From Agapanthus africanus (taxonomy: Eukaryota > Streptophyta > Magnoliopsida > Asparagales > Amaryllidaceae): DNA of 64,000 nt. Of this stretch, positions 34,993 to 48,939 are shown one piece after another. The DNA is taken from positions 596,076,410 to 596,140,409 of the forward strand of contig CM057344.1 of assembly GCA_030015575.1 (NCBI GenBank). Direction: 5' to 3'. The position numbers and the translations under genes are program-made. How positions within the stretch are numbered: position 1 is the first letter of the stretch; each line of letters opens with the position of its first letter. Below the pieces are notes generated by a model, which searched no databases, had not been told where the DNA came from, and worked only from the letters and a program-made list of their open reading frames with translations.

Positions 34993-37780
34993 ATCTCCCA
35001 CTTGCACTAGGGCCATCTGTAGCAGTGGTTTGAAGTATCTCATACTCAACCATCCCATAAAAGTCTCTCTCTGGGAACAGGCCTTTGTGAGTGGATCTGC
35101 TGTGTTGTCCTCTGAGTCTACTCTCCTGACCTCGATCCCCTGGAGATCAATCATCTCCATGATCAGGTGATACTGCCTTAGAATATGTCTGGATCACTGA
35201 TGGGACCTGCGTTCCTTGGCATAAGCCACAACTCCATTGTCTCACAATGGTGGGAACGTAGTTCATCTCATGAACCAATATACATCCAAACAGCCTCTTC
35301 GGTAGCATCTTAAGTAGCGATGTATCCTGCCCTTATCGTCTAGTATGTCACGGTATCTAGCTTGGAACTTTTCCAACATACCGTCCCTCCACTGAGGGTA
35401 AAGACAATGCCTGTGACTGACATTCAGTCGTCTTTATCACCCTGGAACCATTCCAGTGATTCTCCCCAGGGTCGATTGATACCTTCTCACTACAACTAGT
35501 GAGAATCCTAACATCCATTTAGATCTATCTCATAGATCCAAAACCCAGGATTTAGGAGGTATCACTTTGATCCTATATGGAGAATCATGGTGATAAGCGG
35601 AGATTGATCGAGCGTAGCATAGGAAACTCCTTCCCTATCAAGAGTATGTCATCCACGTACTCTACGAGGATCGTCACCATACTCCCTACTACCTTTTTGT
35701 ATATACAAGGTTCATCTACCATTTTGATGATGTCAAACTCTTTGACCGCTTCATCAAAACAGATGTTCCAACTCCGCGATGCCTGCTTTATCCTATAAAG
35801 TATCTTGCACACGTTTCCGCTGCTCCCACTGTTTACGAAGCCCTCTGGCTGTGTACTTACAGACGTTCTCTTCTAAAACATTATTTAGAAAAGTAGTCAT
35901 GGCACCCAACCGCCAGATATCGCAGTCATGGTATGTAGCCGTGGCAAGTAGGATCTGGATGGACTTAAGCATAGCTACTTGAAAAGGTTTCATCATTATC
36001 CACGCCTGGTCGATGACGAAAAGCATTAACAAGTCTAGCTTTGAAAGTCTCAACTTTTCCATCTACACCAAGTAATCTTCTCAAGATTTACTTGCTCCTG
36101 ATGGGGATTTAACCCTTCAGATATAGCAACCAAAGTCCATACTTTGTTGGTGTACATGGATTCCATCTCAGATCGCTAAGCATCCAGCCATTCTTACAGA
36201 GTCTTACTCCTGATGGCCAGCTCGAAACTAGTTGGGTCATCATCTCATGATGCAATCCTCGCTCCCACTGTCATAGAGAAACCGAAGTATCTCTCAGGTG
36301 GGTGAGGAACCCTACTAGATCGGCGGAGAGGCTGAGGTTTGTTGGTAACTATTGAATCCTTTGGTTCTTTCAAATCATCAGCTGCAGTTTTGTATAGCTG
36401 GAACCTTTCCAGTTCTACATAATAGATCTTGCCTCGAGCTTGTCCGGATTTTGCTTTTAGACATAGGCCGGACAACCCCAAATCTTGACTAGCTTAAGAC
36501 ATGGGCTCTTCCCTTTATCATATCACATATGAAGTGGTAGGCAACTGATTTGATTCGAACCCTATTCAATAGGTATGCAGCTTCTCAAGTGCATAACTCC
36601 CAAAAGGAAATAGGTAACTCAGTAGTACTCATCATAGAGCACACCATATCAAATAGGGTGTATCTGCTCCACCCCGATATACCATCGTGCAATGGTGTAT
36701 ACGGAGGAGTAATGCTGAGAGAGAATCTCATTCTCCTTTAGAATAATCCAGGAATTCCATGCTCAAGTATTCTCCTCCTTGATCTCATCAAAGGACATAA
36801 TACTTATACCCGTATTAGTTCTCTACTTCTAACTTATATTCTGTGAATATCTCAAAAGGTTCGGACTTGTGTTTCAACAAGAACATAGATCTGAATCTCG
36901 AGAGATTATCAGAGAATGTAATGAAGTACAAAGAACCGGTCCTGGCATGTGTAGACCGGGGACCTACATACATCAACATGTATCATCCCAAGAGTTCACT
37001 AACTCTTTCTCTGTTTCCAATAAACAGGGCTATGGTCATCTTATCTTTGTGACATGACTGGCGAGTTTTACAAGATGTAAATTCAAACTGATTTAAATAT
37101 GCATCTAAATGTAACTTCAGTCAGTCGGGTCGCATTGATATGACCTAGTCTACAATGCCTCAAGAAGGACTCGTTCATTTCTGAACTCATCCTCTTGTGT
37201 GTGTTCCGTATACAAAAGAACTTAGTTTGATTTAGAACATTAATGCTTTTAGATAATGTGCCTGAACCGATCAACTTTTGATATAGGAAATGTTCAAAAC
37301 ATTATCCAACAATACAAAATTTTATCATTTCTTTACTAATAAAGAGATAGATACGATTTTGTATATCAGGTTCGGTATCTAATAACATTCGTTCAGAATC
37401 AATGTATTCTGGTAATACAGGGTGACAGTGACCAACAGACTTGGCTGCAACTCTTGCCCCTGTTTTCTGCCTCATGAAACTTATCACCCGTTCTCAGTTC
37501 TCTACCTTTCTGTAGCCCTATGTAACTGATTACATATCTGGGATCCTGATCTGGTATCACATACCCAGGACGTAGAGGATACAGAGAAACAGTTCTTTGT
37601 AGTGAACACACCCGAAGATGATGCATCAGCATGCACTCTCTTTGTTTGGGCTGCACGGGAATTCTGGTAATCCCCAATTTCCTGCTCTGTCTTATAACAT
37701 TTATAAGTTGGAGCGGGACCAACGTTCCCTAGCTCAGTATAACAAGCGGGTTCGGTCAATATTCCGTATTATTATCTTGA
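34993..37780 (-). pseudogene. pol: pol remnants of element C
   Basis: Minus strand: RT (about 35580-36065; QASRSWNICFD, YVDDILLI), linker and integrase C-terminus (36245-36485; RRSSRVPHPPERY), integrase core (about 36540-36850), GAG-pre-integrase (37083-37280; CRLGHINATRL) and protease start (about 37500-37600; WVCDTRSG region). The best-kept copy for the pre-integrase motif. Broken at several places. Confidence 0.85.
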
Positions 37781-40700
37781 TTAAGACGTGATATGGTCGC
37801 TACCTGGAGAGAGAGAGAAGAAAACACTCAGCGTGCGCTCTTGCAAGAATAGATTGGTTATTATTTTATCTAATCAGGATGACTCCCACTGCTTTTTATC
37901 AAATCTTCCTTCAAACCCTAAAAAGAAAGACTAGCCGGGATTAATTACACACTACAAGTTCGCCAATCTTTCAGCCAGGCCAGTGTCGGTACTTTGAGGG
38001 AGGTCCCCCGTGCTTTCGCACGAACCTAATTAATGTAAACCTCGTTTTCCCAGAGGCGTAACCCCGTTGACACCTTTCTAGACACCTACTTGATCGGCTA
38101 ATTGTAATGTATAAAACTCTCCCAGGAGTAACTCTTACTCGCAGCGGGTATCGGGATCCAACTATCTCATAGAAGGTATGCAATCTCATTGCAAATTTCA
38201 ACACTTGAAATTCCCGATAATATTTTACCCCTAGCGTCCTATGACCTTGACGCAGGCCAACAAACCATAGTCCGCTAGTCAAGTTCAACCCGTCATTTCC
38301 TGATTGAATTAAACCCACCCGCACGACCCTTGACGCAGGCCAACAAAGTCGCACGACTACCCTAATCCAATCTGCATCATATGCATAAGCAGATAAATAC
38401 TAGTTAGCTACCGCACACTACGCCTTGACGCAGGCCAACAAACGTAGCACGAATACTAAATAGGACTTATCTGAAATGACGGAGGGCTACGACAGGTTTT
38501 TCTGAAAACCTATTGGGTAATGAACTCGATATCGTTGTAGAATCAAATGATTTTTAAAAATGGAGTGCTTTTGAGGCTTTTCTAGTTTTGCTAAAGGAGT
38601 CACTCCCGGTGAAGGGATCGTCGGTCCTTTCCTCGTCGAATGAGGTGCGGGATATATCACATATATCACTGTGCAAAGCAAAAACTCTTAAAAGCAATCA
38701 AAAGGCAAACCGAGGGTGTAGCATCTGCCAGTTATTGCTAAAGGAGTCACTCCCGGTGAAGGGATCTCGGTCCTTTCCTCATCGAATAAGGTGCAGGATA
38801 TATCATATATACCGCTATGCAAAGCAAGAACTGTAGCTACCTGTTTTATTTTGAAATTCGATTCTACAACATCTTAGGTTTCTTTTACTTTCATTAATCT
38901 CATTAATGAAGTCCCATCATTTAAGTACCTAAACATCACAGATAAATACGACGTACACTTATGCCATCCGCATTCGCCTCGATGTCCCCTCGTGCACCGT
39001 TAGGTTAGGTAACTAACGGCAGAGCGGGGCAGGGCTAGCGCGGGTGTAAAACATAAGTAACGTCTATATAATATATCATATATACTATATACAGTATCTA
39101 TCACAGAACATCACATGATCACATCACAGATATCGCAGCAGAAGAAACATATGAAATATTGGATATACTAGAATGTCCGTGTTTTCAATACGAGCCAGTA
39201 TAAAACACGGATTCCACGGTCGTGATGAATAGCCAAACCCACAACCCAAGACCCCTACGAGAGCGGCAAGCAACCTTACCAATTCTGGAGTTAGGAGACC
39301 CGGACTCGACTCCTCGAGTTGGTCTCCCACTGGACTCCAGAACCCGGTTACTTGTGCCCTCCTCCTTGGGTCTATCCTAGTGCGGAAAAGTAAATAATAT
39401 ACAAACGGTGACATCTTCCGCAACCTGGAAGTGCCCCAATAAAAGAATATTACATACAAGTTTTTACATGAATGAAAATGAAAAACACTCATCTCACATA
39501 AAAAAAACCCCGGCTATTCAAACACGACGATCCAATATAACATATCCAGCAACACATAACATCACATGTCATCAACGTAAGTAAATATGCACATCCTAAT
39601 TGTCGTTGACATATAGCAACGAAACCGGCGATATCACATATTACACTTACGGTCACAGAAAAGAAAGTGTAAAACTACAACAGTTGGAATCCGCAACCTC
39701 CTCAGACATCGCATGCCTGACCAAATGAATTCCTTAGACATCGCATGCCTAACAATTATAAACCCCGCATTTTAGTCTCTATATCGAAAACTCTTTTCAA
39801 TATCAAGTCGGGCAATTCAACAAGATTCCCGAAATACTGATCGAATGCTCGTCGCAAACTTTAGTAGACGGTCGCACCCCCGATACCGTCGACGAAGTGA
39901 ACCAAGGCGGAACACCGCTACCGGGAGCACCCGAACAGATGCTTTCGGCGACGGGGTTCTCCTACAGTCACTTGGTCGGGGCTATGGGGCGAGGCTGTCT
40001 ATTAAGTTTACCCGGCGAGTATCCGCGTACGCTACGTGATTGCGACGGACTTTTGATCACATCAAAATTCTGTGGCAACCGATCAAGTGAAACTAAACTG
40101 CTATGTTTATAACATTCATTCAGTTATCTCATAACTTCTTGTGAATTCCAATTATTGTATCCCATTCCAGATAATTAGAAAATGTTAAACTTTCCGATTG
40201 AACATTCGAACACCCAAGTTTTCCCGATACAGATCAACACATGAAACAAGTCTAAAAACATTCAGTTCGTGCCTCAGTACCAACGGTCCAGCCGTAGAAT
40301 GGTCAAGCCAACGCCTCACATGTGGCACGCCGTACTGCCCCAAACCCGAAGGTTCAAAGGGCAGTTCAAGACGGTCGCATAATCGAGTTAAGGTTTGTTG
40401 TCTTCTAGAGGGTCCATCGAGTTACTTGCACTACTTAGAACGTCTTTAAACTACGGAAAAATCCAACACTTGGAAATTTCCCGACAGGGGAAAAAGTGGG
40501 TATTTATATCCGGTCGAACTTTTTAACATATTCTAAAATTATCCGGAAAGCCACATAGACAAAATCTGATACTCCGATCAAAACACCGAATCCCCAAAAC
40601 AACTCCAGAAAATTCAACTCTTGAATAAATTTTAAAAATACCCAGAGAACTCAGCACCTGAAACAATGAATTACTGTGCAAACAGTTAAGGCTGACGTCA

Positions 40701-40939
40701 CAATCCTGCCGCTGAACCGCCGCATAAGCTAGGCTTATGCCGCGGTTCCGCCGCCTATTACACTGTTCATGCAAAACTTTTTGCGCCGTAATTCTTAGAT
40801 TTCCCTGCTGAGTTTTCTGCATATTTTTAATTTGGAAAAATCCACGATTTTCAAAAAAGTACAGAGAGCATGGAAATTTTGCGGTTTCGTTTCGTTCGGA
40901 CTTCAAACTCCGTCTAGACTTCGCCTAAGGCTTTAGCTA
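37781..40939 (-). other. Leader of element C
   Basis: Same plan as the leader of A: triplicated motif (38245, 38328, 38423, core GACGCAGGCC), duplicated block (38585, 38738), ~135-bp module (39250-39390, in the longest open frame of this leader), GC-rich patch (39835-40040) and hairpin (40708-40754). No gag recognised. Confidence 0.8.
40708..40754. other. GC-rich hairpin near primer site (C)
   Basis: Tip arms GCATAAGC-TAG-GCTTATGC are perfectly complementary and differ in sequence from the tips in A, F and the array; the outer arms are shared. Confidence 0.85.
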
Positions 40940-40952
40940 GGCTCTGATACCA
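40940..40952 (-). other. Primer binding site of C
   Basis: Minus strand TGGTATCAGAGCC, one base from the LTR. Confidence 0.92.
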
Positions 40953-40953
40953 C

Positions 40954-43161
40954 TGTAGGGTTCCTAGGCACCCTAATGAGGTCTCACAAGGCATCAACCA
41001 TGCCAATTTCAAATTTAAACGGTGCCGAGAAACCCTAGAACGGATCGTTGGCTAGATTTCTAGGCAAAAGAAGCAACTAGTTTACAACTAAACTAAAAGC
41101 ACGGAAATACAACCTTTGTAGATCCGGTCCTCCACCTCCACGGCTCCGTGATGAAGTCCTCTCCGCTGTCCAAATCAAAATCCGAGCTCTAGCGTCGGCT
41201 TCATCGGAGAATAGACGGGCTAGGTCATCGACGACGTGCCGAAGATGATCTACGTCGAAGCATCACTAGATCAAGCTCCACCTTCACCTAGCCATGAAAA
41301 CTTGTGAAGGAAACACACTCTACTACTTGGCAAGAGGTAGAGGATGAAGAAATAGGAGGTGGGTTCACTTTAGATTTGGATTTCTCACTCTTTTTCATCA
41401 CTTTCCATTGATGGAGGCAAGCTTTCTTCATTGAAGAAGATGAAGAAGAAGAAGATGATATATCATGATAAGTTAATTAAAAAGAAAAGAAAAAGGATAC
41501 TTATCATAATAATAACCATGATTAGTTGTAGAGAATAGACCATGGTTAATTGCAAGGGTTAGGGTTAAGCATGAGACAAAATGGTCACAAAGTCAAAGCT
41601 TCATGAAGCTTCAAAGAAAGAAACAAAATTTGCAACCATTTCATTTCTAATCTTTTCCAAATAAATAAATAAATAAATGATTAAGAAAAAGAAAACCCTA
41701 ATCATCAATTTAACCATGGTTTAATCTTTACACTTAACCAAGTTAACATGTATCATCAAACATGATACAATCATTTGCACAAAAAGTATATCACATATAC
41801 AACTTGTACAAACAAGTGAGAAAATCCTTTTAAAGTGAACCGATACTAGTTAATGCAAAGTAATATATCATATATATAATTATACATTAAATCATTAAAT
41901 CAACACTTGATTTAACGATCCGGTCATATCGCATATAACCGACTAGTATCCTATGTATCGGCTTATCGAATCAATACTTGATTCGATAACTAGGTTATAT
42001 CGCATACAACCAATCGATACATTCATCGCGAGAATGAAATACGGTATCACATACACGCATTATTCTCGGTCCCGCACATATCTCATATGCGCTCCTATTT
42101 CGTTTCGCTTGAGCCAGGAAACCTCTGTGTAGGACTCTAAAGACTCGTCAATACGCCGGCAGCAGGTGATGATCATATCAAACACCCACAAGCCGCAAGC
42201 GGTCTGCTAAACGTAACGGCCACCCGGGTATTGAGCGATCAGAAGATCGACGAGCAAGCCCGCTCACACTCCTGTGAGATCCAACCAGCAACACTAACGT
42301 ACAGTCCGGTCTGATCGTCTGATATGTCGCATATCTCGCCTAGGGGTGGTAAACGTCAGACCCCAATAGCTCGATAAGTCGTGTCGATATGAGGTCTATA
42401 ACAATTCGAGAAACTACTGGTAACACTTACCAGTAAATCTCAGCAACCCTGGCCAGGGATTTCCTGTTATAGCCAATCGAACACAGCGCAACATCAACCC
42501 CCTATACCGGGAGAGACGAATCCCCTCCTATCGCTCATTGCCTCCATGCGACTCGGGACTGTACCCAAAAACCACCGTTTTGCACGCCCTCTTGGACGTG
42601 GTAAGATGGAAATCAAAGCACAGTAGGAACCACACAAGACTCTATGACGATCTCGGGTCAACAGACTACTCTGTACCAGCGTCACCAAAGAACTGCCATC
42701 TGACGTGAGGTATAATACCATCTGGGAGTTCTCGGCGAGTCCGTCCAGTGTACCCAATCTCTACTGAGCACCCGTATATCATCTCTGATGTCAAACACCA
42801 ATGGATATGGGATCATCTATCGCCCATCTGTATGGGTCGAGAAGGTACACGCTAGTCTACTCTGGTATATCGATGCCCCGTCTCGATACACCCTCGACTA
42901 GGGACTTTGAAGGATGTACTTATGGACTACCATTTCCCCACTAGTATGATCCGCATCATAGTCCAGGTAGTTAAGTACACATCCTAAGGGCTTTACCAAC
43001 ATGTAACAGAGAGACAATCAGTGTACACGTTAAGGTAAAGTTCAACCAGATAGCATACTATCATGTCGAGCAAGAAAGTCCTCACTATATATGTCCCAGC
43101 ATCCACTACAATATACATCCTATGTATAGTAATGGCCTCTAGGGCATACATATAACTAACA
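40954..43161 (-). repeat. 5' LTR of element C
   Basis: 2208 bp, near-identical to 32800-34992. Confidence 0.95.
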
Positions 43162-43166
43162 GGTTC
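43162..43166. repeat. Target site duplication of C, right copy (GGTTC)
   Basis: Directly after the right LTR of C. Confidence 0.94.
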
Positions 43167-46100
43167 GGTATCTAATAACATTCGTTCAGAATCAATGTAC
43201 TAGGATACAGGGTGATAGTGACCAACAGACTTGGCTGCAACACTTGCACCGTTTTCTGTCTCATGAAACTTATCACCCGTTCTCAGTTCTCTGCCTTTCT
43301 GTAGCCCTATGTAACAGATTACATATCTGGGATCATGTTCCGGTATCAGATACCCAGGACGCAGAGGATACTGAGAAACAGTTCTGTGTAAAAAACACAC
43401 CCGAAGGAGATGCATCATATGCACTTTCTTCGTTTGGACGGCATGGGAATCTTGGTATTCCCCAATTTTCTGCTCTGTCTTATAACAATTATAAGTAGGA
43501 GCGGGACCAACGTTCCCCAGCTCAGTATAACAAGCGGGTTCGGTCAAATATCCGTATTATTATCTTGATTAAGGCGTGATATGGTCGCTACCTGGAGAGA
43601 GAGAGAAGAAAACACTCTGCGTGCGCTCTTGCAAGATTAGATTGGTTATATATTTTATCTAATCAGGATGGCTCCCACTGTTTTTATCAAATCTTCCTTC
43701 AAACCCTAAAAGGAAAGACTAGCCGGGATTAATTACACTCTACAAGTTCGCCAATCTTTCAGCCAGGCCAGTGTCGGTACTTTGAGGGAGGTTCCCCGTG
43801 CTTTCGCACGGACCTAATTACAGTAAACCTCGTTTTCCCAGAGGCGTAACCCCGTTGACACCTTTCTAGACACCTACTTGATCGGCTAATTGCAAAGTGC
43901 AAAACTCTCCCAGGAGTAACAATTACTCGCAGTGGGTATCGGGATCCAACTATCATATAGAAGGTATGCAATCTCACTGCAAATTTCAACACTTGAAACT
44001 CCCGATAAAGGTTTTTACCCCTGGCACCTATGACCTTAACTATGGTCAACAAATCATAAGCACTAGTCAAGTTCTACCCGTCGTTTCATGATTAATTATA
44101 CCCACCCACATGACCCTTAACTAAGGTCAACAAAGTCACGCGACTGTCCTAACTAATCACATCATATGCAGTGTATGAAGACATCACTTAGCTACCGTAC
44201 ACTGTGCCTTAACTAAGGTCAACAAACACAGCACGAATACTAAGTACTCTACTTCCTAAAATGACGGAGGGTTGCGGATGGTTTTTAATAAAACCTTTAA
44301 CGCTTTGAAATTGATCTCGTTGCGGAATCAAATAGTTTTTAAATGGAGTGTTTTTGAAGCTCTTCTAGTTTTGCTAAAGGGGTCACTCCCGGTGAAGGGA
44401 TCGTCGGCCCTTTCCTCGTCGAATGAGGTGCGGGATATATCATATATATCACTGTGCAAAGCAGAAACTATAGAAGCAATCAAAAGACAAACCGAGTGTG
44501 TAGCATCTACCAGTTATTGCTAAACGAGTCACTCCCGGTGAAGGGATCTCGGTCCTTTCCTCATAGAATAAGGTGCAGGATGTTCTTCAAGGAACACCGC
44601 GATGCAAAGCAAGAACTGTAGCTACCTGTTTTATTTTTGAAATTCGATTCCACAACATCAATTAGGTTTATTTTCTTTCATTAATCACATTAATGAATAT
44701 CCCATCATTTAAGTCCACCTAAACATCACAGATAAATATAACGTACGCTTATGCCATCCGCATTCGCCTCGAAGTCCCGTCTGCACCGTTAGGTTAGGTA
44801 ACTGACGGCAGAGCGAGACAGGGCTAGCGCGGGTGTAAAACATAAGCAACGTCTATATAATATATCATATATACTACATAATATATCTATCTGAACAAAT
44901 CACATGATCACATCACAGATAACGCAGCAGAAAAAAAACATATGAAATATTGGATATACTAGGACGTCCGTGTTTTTAATACGAGCCAGTATAAAACACG
45001 GATTCCACGGTCGCGATGAATAGCCAATCCCACACCCCTATACCCCTACGAGAGCGGCAAGCAACCCTACCAATTCTAGGGTTAGGAGACCCGGACTCGA
45101 CTCCTTGAGATGGTCTCCCACTGGACCCTAGAACCCGGTTACTTGTGCTCCCCTCCTTGGGTCTATCCTAATGAGGAAAAGTAAATAATATACATCAACG
45201 GTGACAACTTCCGCGACCTGGAAGTGCCCCAATAAAAGAATATTACATACAAGTTTTTTACATTAATGAAAATGAAAAACACTCATCTCACATAAAAAAA
45301 ACCCGGCTATTCAAACACGACGATCCAATATAACATATCCAGCAACACATAACATCACATGTCATCAACGTAAGTAAATATGCGCATCCCAATTGTCGTT
45401 GACATATAGCAACGAAACCGGCGATATCACATATTACACTTACGGTCACAGAAAAGAAAGTGTAAAACTACAACAGTTGGAATCCGCAATCTCTTTAGAC
45501 ATCGCATGCCTAATCAAATGAATTCCTTAGACATCGCATGCCTAACAATTCTAAACCCCGCATTTTAGTCTCATTTATCGAAAACTCTTTTCAATATCAT
45601 GTCGGGTAATTCAACAAGATTCCCGACATCCTGATCGAATGCTCGTCGCAAACTTTAGTAGACGGCCGCACCCCCGATACCGTCGACGAAGAGCACCAAG
45701 GCGGAACACCGCTGCCGCGAGCACCCGAACGGATGCTTTCGGCGACGGGGTTCTCCTACAGTCACTTGGTCGGGGCTATGGGGTGAGGCTGTCTATTAAG
45801 TTTACCCGGCGAGTATCCGCGTAGACGGACTTTTGATCACATCAAAATTCCGTGGCAACCGATCAAGTGAGACTAAACTGCTATGTTTATAACATTCATT
45901 CAGTTATCTCATAACTACTTGTGGATTCCAAATATTGTATCGCATTCCGGATAAATAGAAAATGTTAAACTTTCCGATCGAACAATCGAACACCCAAGTT
46001 TTCCCGAAATAGCTCAACACATGAAATAAGTTTAAAAACATTCAGTTCGTGCCTCAGTACCAACGGTCCAGCCGTAGAAGGGTCAAGCCAACACCTCACA

Positions 46101-46732
46101 TGTGGCACGCCGTACTGCCCCAAACCCTAAGGTTCAAAGGGCAGTTCAAGACGGTCACATAATCGAGTTAAGGTTTGTTGTCTTCTAGAGGGTCCATCGC
46201 GTTACTTGCACTACTTAGAATGTTATTAAACTACAGAAATATCCAACAATTGGAAATTTCCCGGCAGGGGAAAAAGTGGGTATTTATATCCGGTCGAACT
46301 TTTTAACATATTCTAAAATTACCCGTAAAAACACATAGACAAAATTAGACAATCCGATCGAATCTACGAAGTCCCAATACAACCCAAAAAACTCAACTCT
46401 TGAGTGCAGATTAAAAATTCCCAGAAAACTCAGCACAACAATATAGGAATTACTGTGCAAAAATAATGACAAGATGCCCCTTTATTGCCGCGGAACCGCC
46501 GCACATGCCATGCTCGTGCCGCGGTTCCGCGGTCATTTAGTCGATTCATGCTCACGTGCTTCACAGTAATTCTTACAAAAGCCTGCTTATTTTTCTGCAT
46601 ATTTTTAATTCATAAAAATCCATAATTTTCAAAAATGTACAGAGAGTGGATTTTGCATTAGGGTTTCGGTTCAATCGGACTTCTAACTCCGTCTACTCAT
46701 CGCCTAAGTCTCTAGCTAGGCTCTGATACCAC
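43167..46732 (-). other. Array internal domain 1, right part (protease remnant, leader, primer site)
   Basis: Continues internal domain 1 after C. Protease start remnant at about 43200-43550, then the leader with triplicated motif (44034, 44115, 44207, core AACTAAGG), duplicated block (44370, 44518), module (45040-45177), GC-rich patch (45635-45825), hairpin (46487-46534) and primer site (46719-46731). Confidence 0.83.
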
Positions 46733-48939
46733 TGTAGTGTTCCTAGGCACACCCATGATATTCCACAACAGATCAAACATGCCGAATTCAAAAATTTCTT
46801 ATGTGCCAAGTGACCCTAAGCAAGATCGTAACTAGAGGTAAGGCGATGCAATGCGAGTTAACAACTTTAACTAAGAGGAAAGTGATTACAACCTTTGTAG
46901 ATCCGGTCCTCCACCTCTCTAGCTCCGTGATGACGTCCCTCCGCTGTACCTATCGGAATCTGGACTCTGGCGATGGTTTCGTCGAAGAAATGATCGGGCT
47001 AGGTCGTCGACTTCGATGCCGAAGATGATCTACGTCGAGGCAACTCAAGATCAAGCTCCACCTTCACCAAGTCATGAAACTTGTGAAGAAAACACCCTAT
47101 ACTACTTGGCAAGTGGTAGAGGATGAAGAAATAGGAAGTGGGTTCACTTTAGAATTGGATTTCTCACTCTTTTTCTCATTTCACCATTGAAGCTAGCAAG
47201 CTTTTTGAAGCTTGATGAAGATGATGAAGATGAAAGAATAAAAAGGATTAAGTTAAAAAGAAAATCCCATTGATTCTTATCATAATGCAACCTTGGTTAA
47301 GTGTAGAGAATGAACTAGGGTTAGTTGAATGGTTAGGTTTAGGAGATGAAGACAAAATGGTCACTCAGTCAAAGATGCATGAAGCATCAAGAAAGTTCTA
47401 GTAAAAAAGCAACCATTTTGTTTTTCCTTTTTCTTTTAACTAAAATAAATAGATAAATAAATAAAGCAATGGAAACCCTAACCATTAACTAAATATAGTG
47501 TATAGCATACACACACCCAAGGTTGCATGTATCATCAAACATGATACAAACAAGTGTACAAAAATATATCACATATACAATGTGCACTTCAAGTGAGAAA
47601 ATCCATTTAAAGTGAACAATATTAGTCAATGTAAAGTAATATATCTAATATATATAATTATACATTAAATCATTAAATCAATACTTGATTTAACGATCCG
47701 GTCATATCGCATATAACCGACTAATATCAATAGTAACAACTTATCGAATCAACACTTGATCCGATAACCAGGCTATAATGCATATAACCGATCAATGTCA
47801 TAAATCGCGAGAATCGAATACAGTATCACATACTGGTATTATTCTCGGTCCCGCACATATCTCATATGCGCTCCTATTTCATTTCGCTCTAGCAAGGAAA
47901 CCTCTGTGTAGGACTCTAAAGACTCGTCAATACGCCGGCAGCAGGTGATGATCATATCAAACACCCACAAGCCGCAAGCGGTCTGCTAAACGTAACGGCC
48001 ACCCGGGTATTGAGCGATCAGAAGATCGACGAGCAAGCCGGCTCACACTCCTGTGAATCCAACCAGTAACACTTACCGTACAGTCCGGTCTGTTCGTCTG
48101 ATATGTCGCATATCTCGTCTGGGGTGGTAAACGTCAGACCCCAATAGCTTGATAAGTCATGCCGATATAAGGTCCATAACATTCGTGAAACTACTGATAA
48201 CTCTTACCAGTATATCACAGCAACCCTGGCCAGGGATTTCCAGTTATGGCCAGTCGGGCATAGCGCAACATCAACCCCCAATACCAGGAGAGACGAATCC
48301 CCTCCTATCGCTCATTGCCTCCATGTGAATCGGGACTGTACCCAAAAACCACCTGTTTGCACGACTCAGTAGAGCCGTGGTAGGGTGGAAATCAAAGCAC
48401 AGTGGGAGACACACAAGACTCTATGACGATCTCGGGTCAACAGACTAAGCTGTACCAGTGTCACCAGAGAACTGCCATCTGACGTGAGGTATAATACCAT
48501 CTGGGAGTTCTCGGCGAGTCCGTTCAGTGTACCCAGTCTCTACTGAGCACCCGCATACCATCTCTGATGTCAAACACCAATGGATATGGGATCATCCATC
48601 GCCCATCACATGGGTCAAGAAGATATACGCTAGTCTACTCTGGAATATCGATGCCCCGTCTCGATATTCCCACGACTAGGAACATTGAAGGATGTACTCA
48701 TGGACTACCCAGGCCCCACTAGTATGATCTGCATCATAGTCCTGGAAGTCGAGTACACATCCTAAGGGCTTTATCAACATGTAACAGAGAGACTGAAAGT
48801 ATACATGTTAAGATAAAGAGCAACCAGATAGCGTACTATCATGTCGAGCAAGAAAGTCCTACCTATATATGTCCCAGCATCCACTACAATATACATCCAA
48901 TGTACAGTAATGGCCTCTAGGGCATACATATAACTAACA
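46733..48939 (-). repeat. Array LTR2 (shared middle LTR)
   Basis: 2207 bp. It serves as 5' LTR for internal domain 1 (primer site on its left) and as 3' LTR for internal domain 2 (polypurine tract on its right). Confidence 0.94.

Larger units (their letters stand above)
32800..43161 (-). mobile_element. Copia LTR retrotransposon C, nested in the array
   Basis: A complete-length minus-strand copy (10,362 bp) of the A family: LTRs of 2193 and 2208 bp, initiator tRNA-Met primer site, polypurine tract and a GGTTC duplication. The LTRs differ at about two dozen sites plus one 15-bp GAA-repeat indel (about 1%), so it is young. Its pol is broken much as in its relatives and no gag is seen. As the sister unit lacks it, C most simply arrived after the array formed. 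Confidence 0.95.
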
